The notes under the pieces were generated by a model, which saw nothing but the letters and a program-made list of their open reading frames with translations, was not told the DNA's origin and made no database searches. The position numbers and the translations under genes are program-made. From Agrobacterium tumefaciens (lineage in GTDB: Bacteria > Pseudomonadota > Alphaproteobacteria > Rhizobiales > Rhizobiaceae), in assembly GCF_005221325.1 (NCBI RefSeq), contig NZ_CP039888.1, forward strand, positions 1,364,001-1,428,000: a DNA stretch of 64,000 bases. The letters run 5' to 3'. This document shows, piece by piece, positions 58,672-64,000 of this stretch. Numbering within the stretch: the stretch's first letter is position 1; every line of letters begins with the position of its first letter.

Positions 58672-59273
58672 ACGTTGGGCGGCGGTATGTCACAATGTTC
58701 TGAAAGGGTCAAGCACGCCGTTCCCATGCCTTTCGTTTCCTCCGGACTTTTATTGACCACGTCGCGCTCACGAAAGGCGGGCGGCCCGCCAGCGCCCCTT
58801 GCCAATGGTGCAGAACGGAAATGAACGGTCAATCAAACAGGCGTCATTCCGAACCGGAAAACTGTCCGCACCTCCACCCTCGTGGGCAATATTTACGCGG
58901 CTATGCTGACATTATATATAGCACCGCTTGCGGCTGGCATTACTGAAGGGTCACCGGCCGTAAAATCCGCAACCCAGCCCTCCCCCCTTGCCCCCTACCC
59001 CGCACCGGCCTTGCCGCGCATTCTTCGGCATCACAGAACCCTCCGCAGCCACCAAAAGCTCATAAATTGGTCACAAATTATGCACGAATCGCCGTAATCG
59101 CGTCGATTTACCGGCTTGCCTTGCATTTCATGCATAGGTGACATCTTGCTTTGTCTGTTTTTGTTTTGATTAAACCGATTATATTCATGGTCATACAGAG
59201 ATCAGTTCAGCCCCGGACCAAAGCCTCCCAAGACTGGCCGCAGAGACTGAACAGCACGAAGAGGAAGATGAAA
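58672..59273. other. Intergenic region with promoters, no gene recognised
   Basis: 600 bases between tRNA-Leu (-) and the first DUF1127 gene (+). It must hold the tRNA promoter and the long leader of the DUF1127 gene. The right part (59040-59200) is AT-rich, with TATATT at 59180-59185 as a possible -10 box. Short open frames here lack ribosome binding sites. Confidence 0.5.
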
Positions 59274-59420
59274 ATGAACATTGCACGCTCGCTGACCAAC
59301 TGGCGCAAGTATCGTCAGACCGTAACCGAACTCGGCCGCATGAGCGACCGCGAACTGAATGACCTCGGCATTGGCCGTCAGGACATCCGCCGCGTCGCCA
59401 AGACCGCCGTCGGCATCTAA
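59274..59420 (+). CDS. DUF1127 mini-protein, copy 1
   Basis: 48 residues. Seen: NWRKYRQTVTELGRMSDREL followed by NDLGIGRQDIRRVAK, the two-helix DUF1127 signature. GAGGA lies eight bases before the ATG at 59274 (an ATG at 59268 is less well spaced). Such basic mini-proteins bind RNA or take part in stress and phosphate/carbohydrate responses in alphaproteobacteria. It has its own terminator, and a paralogue follows at 59882. Confidence 0.92.
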   Translation: MNIARSLTNWRKYRQTVTELGRMSDRELNDLGIGRQDIRRVAKTAVGI

Positions 59421-59464
59421 TACGCGCCGCCGCTCATTGCGGCGGATGCGAAGACGACCTCCCC

Positions 59465-59499
59465 AAAAAGGCCTGAGGCTCCCGCCTCTGGCCTTTTTT
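59465..59499 (+). terminator. Rho-independent terminator after DUF1127 copy 1
   Basis: GC-rich stem (AAAAAGGCC-TGAGGC with GCCTC-TGGCCTTTTTT) ending in a TTTTTT tract, 45 bases after the stop. Confidence 0.9.
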
Positions 59500-59881
59500 C
59501 GTTTGGGCGATCTGAAAACCGAGAACGCAGCTTCTTGCATCTTTCAGGGCATGACGCGTGAAAACGCATCGGTCAAAGCAGCGCCCATACCGTACTCAGC
59601 AGGCATTCTGGCCGCCTCCGCCTGCCCGAACTACCGGCCAAAGTCTCCAAAAACCGCATAATCTGGCAAAAGCGCCTGAAACGCAGGCATTTCCGCTCAT
59701 ATTTTGCCCACATGATACTCAAAGCCGTAAAATTAGCCGACATAGTGCACAAATGCATGGCAGTAGCCTAAAATCTGCACTGCACAACATGGCTTAATGT
59801 CTATATATAAAGCCTCAACAGCCGAGAGCACAGAAACACTGAGCCGGCCGACGAAATCAAAGAAAGATTGAGGAAACGATC
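59500..59881. other. Long leader of DUF1127 copy 2
   Basis: About 380 bases without a protein gene. CTATATATAAAG at 59801-59812 is a plausible -10 region for the second DUF1127 gene, leaving a leader of about 70 bases. Nothing else recognised. Confidence 0.45.
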
Positions 59882-60025
59882 ATGAACCCTATCCGCATCG
59901 CAAAGAACTGGATCTCCTACCGCCGCACGATCAACGAACTCGGCAGCCTGTCCAACCAGGCCCTGAGCGACATCGGCCTGACCCGTTACGACATCCGTAA
60001 CGTTGCTTCCCGTTCGTTCCGCTAA
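59882..60025 (+). CDS. DUF1127 mini-protein, copy 2
   Basis: 47 residues, reading MNPIRIAKNWISYRRTINEL and on through GSLSNQALSDIGLTRYDIRN to a TAA at 60023. Same signature as copy 1 (N-W-x2-Y-R-x-T-x2-E-L-G, then L-x-D-I/L-G-x3-D-I-R-x-V-A). AGGA lies seven bases before the ATG. It is a separate transcription unit with a terminator of its own. The divergence from copy 1 shows old paralogues rather than a recent duplication. Confidence 0.93.
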   Translation: MNPIRIAKNWISYRRTINELGSLSNQALSDIGLTRYDIRNVASRSFR

Positions 60026-60088
60026 GGCGTAAAAGATCGTCCCGCTGCCCGACCTCCAGGGCGCGACGATCGAGCGACAGGTATTAAG

Positions 60089-60114
60089 AAAACGGCGCCT
60101 CTGGCGCCGTTTTT
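60089..60114 (+). terminator. Rho-independent terminator after DUF1127 copy 2
   Basis: 9-bp stem AACGGCGCC/GGCGCCGTT with a 3-base loop and T-run. Confidence 0.92.
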
Positions 60115-60197
60115 GATTCTGGGGGGTCGGCTTGAGTTCGACCTTCAACATCGCCCAGCATTGAGAATCACGAGGAAGGCCGCAGCATCGCGGCATA

Positions 60198-60320
60198 TTT
60201 CTTCTCCCCGTCGGGGAGAAGGTGGCCCAAAGGGTCGGATGAGGGGGCAATGTTGCCGAATACCTCTACCCTCGCCCCCTCATCCCGCTGCCGCGGACTT
60301 CTCCCCGGCGGGGAGAAGAA
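60198..60320. repeat. 123-bp palindromic intergenic repeat, family C copy 2 (inverted)
   Basis: Starts TTTCTTCTCCCCGTCGGGGA and ends CCCGGCGGGGAGAAGAA. Reverse orientation of copy 1 (44916-45038), identical length. Lies between DUF1127 copy 2 and trmFO, which run in the same direction. Confidence 0.9.
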
Positions 60321-60507
60321 GCAGGCGGCACCCGCTCGCTTCACCACGCCCCGCATCTCTTCCTCGCCCACCACACCCGCAAAAACATTTGGCTGCCCCG
60401 GCCATGCATGCTAGTGCATCCCGCAACAATGCCGCGTCCTCAAGGGCCGCGCGGAACACTCACTCGAATGACAGCCGCCGGACGGGAGCTTTGCCCCGCG
60501 GAGGCCC

Positions 60508-61977
60508 ATGGACGCCAGTATGCAAGACAAGACCCATTCTCCCATTCACGTCGTGGGCGGCGGACTGGCCGGTTCGGAGGCCGCATGGCAGATTGCTCAG
60601 AGCGGCGTACCCGTCATCCTGCATGAAATGCGCGGGGTGCGCGGCACGGATGCGCATAAGGGCGATACGCTGGCGGAACTGGTTTGCTCCAACTCCTTCC
60701 GTTCCGACGATGCGACGGCCAATGCGGTCGGTGTCATCCATGCCGAAATGCGACTTGCCGGCTCGTTGATCATGTCCTGCGCCGACAGGCATCAGGTGCC
60801 GGCGGGCGGCGCGCTCGCCGTCGATCGGGATGGTTTTTCCGAGGCTGTGACAAAAGAGCTTGAAAATCACCCACTGGTGACAATTATCCGCGAGGAAGTT
60901 TCCGGCCTGCCGCCGAAGGAATGGGGCAGCACCATCATCGCCACCGGCCCGCTCACCTCGCCGGATCTGGCGGCAGCGGTTCAGGCGCAGACCGGCGAAG
61001 ACGCGCTGGCCTTTTTCGACGCCATTGCCCCCATCGTGCACCGCGACAGCATCAACATGGATATCTGTTGGTATCAGTCGCGTTACGACAAGGTCGGCCC
61101 CGGCGGCACGGGCAAGGATTACATCAATTGCCCGATGGATGAGGAACAGTACAACGCCTTCATCGACGCACTGATCGCCGGTGACACGGTGGGTTTCAAG
61201 GAATGGGAAGGCACGCCGTATTTCGACGGCTGCCTGCCGATCGAGATCATGGCCGAGCGCGGCCGCCAGACGCTGCGCCACGGCCCGATGAAGCCGATGG
61301 GGCTAACCAACGCCCATAACCCCACCGTCAAGGCCTATGCCGTTGTCCAGCTGCGCCAGGACAATGCGCTCGGCACGCTCTACAACATGGTCGGTTTCCA
61401 GACCAAGTTGAAATATGGCGTGCAGGCGGATGTGTTCCGCATGATTCCCGGTCTGGAAAATGCGGAATTCGCGCGATTGGGCGGCCTGCACCGCAACACC
61501 TATATCGATTCCCCCATGCTGCTCGATCCCTCGCTGAAGCTGAAATCGCGGCCCGACCTGCGTTTCGCCGGGCAGATCACCGGCTGCGAAGGTTATGTGG
61601 AAAGCGCCTCCGTCGGGCTTCTCGCCGGCCGCTTCGCCGCCGCCGAACGGAAGGGCGAGGCCCCGAGCCTGCCGCCCGCCACCACGGCGCTCGGTTCGCT
61701 TCTGAACCACATCACCGGCGGCCACCTTTCTTCTGATGATGAGCCGGGCAAGCGTTCCTTCCAGCCGATGAACATCAATTTCGGCCTGTTCCCGGAACTG
61801 GAGCCGGGCTCCATCGTCAAGCCGGAAGGCGTGAAACGTTTTCGCGGCAAGGACAAGACGATCATGAAGCGCCAGCTCGTCGCAGCACGGGCGCTGAAGG
61901 ATTGCGCGGCGTGGCTTGGCGTGGAACACGTCGCAACGGAAGTCGCAACAGAACAAGAGAGCGACGCAACGCCTTAG
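60508..61977 (+). CDS. trmFO: Folate/FAD-dependent tRNA (uracil-54-C5) methyltransferase
   Basis: 489 residues. Methylates U54 of tRNA to ribothymidine with methylenetetrahydrofolate. Seen: FAD motif [18 protein letters not shown] (13-30), [53 protein letters not shown] and [12 protein letters not shown] near the C-terminus, all characteristic of TrmFO and distinct from MnmG. GGAGG lies five bases before the ATG at 60508. A strong terminator follows. Confidence 0.96.
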   Translation: MDASMQDKTHSPIHVVGGGLAGSEAAWQIAQSGVPVILHEMRGVRGTDAHKGDTLAELVCSNSFRSDDATANAVGVIHAEMRLAGSLIMSCADRHQVPAGGALAVDRDGFSEAVTKELENHPLVTIIREEVSGLPPKEWGSTIIATGPLTSPDLAAAVQAQTGEDALAFFDAIAPIVHRDSINMDICWYQSRYDKVGPGGTGKDYINCPMDEEQYNAFIDALIAGDTVGFKEWEGTPYFDGCLPIEIMAERGRQTLRHGPMKPMGLTNAHNPTVKAYAVVQLRQDNALGTLYNMVGFQTKLKYGVQADVFRMIPGLENAEFARLGGLHRNTYIDSPMLLDPSLKLKSRPDLRFAGQITGCEGYVESASVGLLAGRFAAAERKGEAPSLPPATTALGSLLNHITGGHLSSDDEPGKRSFQPMNINFGLFPELEPGSIVKPEGVKRFRGKDKTIMKRQLVAARALKDCAAWLGVEHVATEVATEQESDATP

Positions 61978-62004
61978 GCCCTGCCCGCATCTATCAGCCA
62001 AAAT

Positions 62005-62034
62005 AAAAGGGCGTGTGTTCGCACACGCCCTTTT
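62005..62034 (+). terminator. Rho-independent terminator of trmFO
   Basis: 13-bp perfect stem (62005-62017 with 62022-62034) closed by a TTCG tetraloop, ending in TTTT. Confidence 0.92.
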
Positions 62035-62126
62035 CCATTCCGGGTCACCGGATTTTGCCTTGCCCGGCCAGCCGCGCTCGGGCAAAACCTTTTTACTTGC
62101 ACATTAAAAGACTAAGGAGATCGAAT

Positions 62127-63254
62127 ATGGACGTCCGCGCCGCCGTTGCCATTCAGGCAGGAAAACCGCTTGAGGTCATGACCGTTCAGCTTGAAGGTCC
62201 CCGCGCCGGCGAAGTGCTGATCGAAGTCAAGGCCACCGGCATCTGCCACACCGACGATTTCACCCTCTCCGGCGCTGATCCGGAAGGCCTGTTTCCGGCC
62301 ATCCTCGGCCATGAAGGTGCGGGCATCGTCGTTGATGTCGGCCCGGGCGTCACCTCGGTCAAGAAGGGTGACCATGTCATTCCGCTTTACACGCCGGAAT
62401 GCCGCGAATGCTACTCCTGCACCTCGCGCAAGACCAATCTCTGCACCTCCATCCGCGCCACACAGGGCCAGGGCGTGATGCCCGACGGCACCTCGCGCTT
62501 CTCAATCGGCAAGGACAAGATCCACCACTATATGGGCTGCTCGACCTTCTCGAACTACACCGTCCTGCCGGAGATCGCGCTTGCCAAGATCAACCCGGAC
62601 GCGCCCTTCGACAAGGTCTGCTACATCGGCTGCGGCGTGACGACCGGTATCGGCGCCGTCATCAACACCGCCAAGGTGGAGATTGGCGCGACCGCAATCG
62701 TCTTCGGTCTCGGCGGCATCGGTCTCAACGTGCTGCAGGGCCTGCGCCTTGCCGGTGCCGACATGATCATCGGCGTCGATATCAACAATGATCGCAAGGC
62801 CTGGGGCGAAAAATTCGGCATGACCCACTTCGTCAACCCGAAGGAAGTCGGCGACGACATCGTGCCCTATCTCGTCAACATGACGAAACGCAATGGCGAT
62901 CTGATCGGCGGTGCGGACTATACGTTCGATTGCACCGGCAATACCAAAGTCATGCGCCAGGCGCTGGAAGCCTCGCATCGCGGCTGGGGCAAATCGGTCA
63001 TCATCGGCGTTGCCGGCGCTGGCCAGGAAATCTCCACGCGTCCGTTCCAGCTGGTCACCGGCCGCAACTGGATGGGCACCGCCTTCGGCGGCGCGCGCGG
63101 CCGCACGGACGTGCCGAAAATCGTCGACTGGTACATGGAAGGCAAAATCCAGATCGACCCGATGATCACCCACACCATGCCGCTCGAAGACATCAACAAG
63201 GGCTTCGAGCTGATGCACAAGGGCGAAAGCATCCGCGGCGTCGTGGTCTATTGA
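62127..63254 (+). CDS. frmA: S-(hydroxymethyl)glutathione dehydrogenase / class III alcohol dehydrogenase
   Basis: 375 residues. Oxidises the formaldehyde-glutathione adduct with NAD+. Seen: catalytic zinc site [17 protein letters not shown] and [13 protein letters not shown], structural zinc cysteines [32 protein letters not shown] and Rossmann [14 protein letters not shown], with the usual class III length. AAGGAGATCGAAT precedes the ATG at 62127; the longer open frame is rejected. Alternative symbol adhC. Confidence 0.95.
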   Translation: MDVRAAVAIQAGKPLEVMTVQLEGPRAGEVLIEVKATGICHTDDFTLSGADPEGLFPAILGHEGAGIVVDVGPGVTSVKKGDHVIPLYTPECRECYSCTSRKTNLCTSIRATQGQGVMPDGTSRFSIGKDKIHHYMGCSTFSNYTVLPEIALAKINPDAPFDKVCYIGCGVTTGIGAVINTAKVEIGATAIVFGLGGIGLNVLQGLRLAGADMIIGVDINNDRKAWGEKFGMTHFVNPKEVGDDIVPYLVNMTKRNGDLIGGADYTFDCTGNTKVMRQALEASHRGWGKSVIIGVAGAGQEISTRPFQLVTGRNWMGTAFGGARGRTDVPKIVDWYMEGKIQIDPMITHTMPLEDINKGFELMHKGESIRGVVVY

Positions 63255-63391
63255 TCGGTTAACGACATCAATCGGTTGGCACCAGGGGCAGACGCGTGCC
63301 GCGCGTCTGCCGTTCCTGCAAATGCAAACGGCCTTGCGCCCTGCATCCGCAGCGATTAACGTGACGGTAAATCTATCGTCGTAAGCCGATA

Positions 63392-64000
63392 TTGCGCGGT
63401 GGGGTTGAAAAATCTCTCCCGGTCCAAAACGATGCCGACAGCGGAGAGCGACCTCTGAAAACCGTACCGATCGACAACGGGAACCGCGTTGCCGCCGTTG
63501 CCCTTTTGACGAAAGGTTTCCCCGAAAAGGGCGAGGCCTTCTGGTCGCGCGGATTGTCGCTCATAAACGACCATCATGAACGGCAGAACCTCGGCGCGAT
63601 CGGACAATTGCTGATGAAGGGCGAGGACGCTGCCGGCGTTCTTCTGACGATCCGGAACCGCCTTCCCGACACCGACAGGATCGCCGTCAACCTGTCGAGT
63701 TGGTATGTCGAGCCTTCCTGCCGGTGGTTTGCACCGCGCATGCTGCAAATGGCGACATCCTCCGACGAAGACATCTTCACCGATTTCACCCCGTCCGCCG
63801 AAGCCTGCAAGCTGAACGAGAGGCTGGGGTTTTCAACGGTGACCGACTGCACGCTTTTTTACCCCCTGCCGCTAAGGGCGCTCGGCCGCACCTCGGCGCG
63901 GCTGCGCCCGCTGGCTGACGTGCCGCCCGGCGCGCTGCCTGCCGCAACCCGCGAAATGCTGGAGGACCATGCGCATCTCGGCTGCGTCGTGGCGGTCATG
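63392..64000 (+). CDS. GNAT-like acetyltransferase-type protein, cut by window edge
   Basis: Open frame to the end of the window (about 203 codons visible). Reading from CTG at 63455 it gives KTVPIDNGNRVAAVALLTKG, then FPEKGEAFWSRGLSL, GQLLMKGEDAAGVLL, NLSSWYVEPSCRWFAPRML and NERLGFSTVTD, the pattern of a GNAT-fold protein (beta strand, acetyl-CoA segment and ERLGF near the end). The only ATG/GTG/TTG in frame after the upstream stop is TTG 63392, which lacks a ribosome binding site; CTG 63455 follows GGAGAG and begins right at the domain. Real coding but start uncertain and 3' end missing. Confidence 0.7.
   Translation, partial: MRGGVEKSLPVQNDADSGERPLKTVPIDNGNRVAAVALLTKGFPEKGEAFWSRGLSLINDHHERQNLGAIGQLLMKGEDAAGVLLTIRNRLPDTDRIAVNLSSWYVEPSCRWFAPRMLQMATSSDEDIFTDFTPSAEACKLNERLGFSTVTDCTLFYPLPLRALGRTSARLRPLADVPPGALPAATREMLEDHAHLGCVVAVM

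Overview
The window is a stretch of ordinary chromosome from an alphaproteobacterium of the Rhizobiaceae, most probably Agrobacterium (inference). The reasons are high GC content, alphaproteobacterial-type proteins throughout (plant-type class II DAHP synthase, malic enzyme fused to a phosphotransacetylase-like domain, BluB, TrmFO, DUF1127 mini-proteins), GTG and TTG starts, and several families of short palindromic intergenic repeats typical of rhizobial genomes. No insertion sequence, prophage, integrase, CRISPR array, rRNA or plasmid replication gene was seen.

Layout. 1-3861: phaC (left end missing), sfsA, map and radC on +. 3999-6162: an isolated TadE-like/TadG-like pair. 6233-10669 on -: rpiA, a secreted DUF2059 protein, gor and class II DAHP synthase. 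10859-15607: gph, a large L,D-transpeptidase (-) and fumC. 15868-19003 on -: tpiA, secG, pyrG. 19216-30875: a secreted hydrolase, parE, a phospholipase-D-type enzyme, a two-receiver response regulator, a dimethylglycine-dehydrogenase-like flavoprotein, a large MscS-type channel and a small GlsB/YeaQ membrane protein. 31030-34598 is the least ordinary part: tRNA-Lys, a very AT-rich island, several tiny genes, a candidate small RNA overlapping a candidate 52-residue gene, and a PACE-type efflux protein. 34803-38810 on -: a four-gene Mla-like lipid transport operon. 38954-44884: dipeptide epimerase, metallophosphoesterase, malic enzyme and a DUF2865 protein. 45078-46968 on -: bluB behind a cobalamin riboswitch, then a six-bladed TolB-like protein. 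47159-54454: VOC protein, nadE, LtaS-like sulfatase, DUF1003 protein, a highly structured gap and sthA. 54654-64000: a predicted outer membrane protein, a nitrilase-fold protein lacking key catalytic residues, tig, tRNA-Leu, two DUF1127 mini-genes, trmFO, the glutathione-dependent formaldehyde dehydrogenase gene and the start of a GNAT-like gene cut by the right edge.

Together the genes are mostly housekeeping: central carbon metabolism (fumC, tpiA, rpiA, malic enzyme, gph), cofactors and redox (nadE, sthA, gor, bluB, formaldehyde dehydrogenase), nucleotides and chorismate (pyrG, DAHP synthase), topology and repair (parE, radC), protein export and maturation (secG, tig, map), and envelope maintenance (L,D-transpeptidase, Mla-like operon, phosphoesterase, PLD, MscS, LtaS-like sulfatase).

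The strongest unexplained signals are: three intergenic repeat families whose copies keep exactly the same length (115, 86 and 123 bp) and lie mostly between convergent genes; a run of four perfect stems at 52402-52600 that looks like a structured RNA; a promoter-hairpin-U-tract unit at 33682-33785 overlapping a small gene with a perfect ribosome binding site; and the nitrilase-fold protein at 55742-56731 with two of its three catalytic residues replaced. No clearly new multi-gene system was found.
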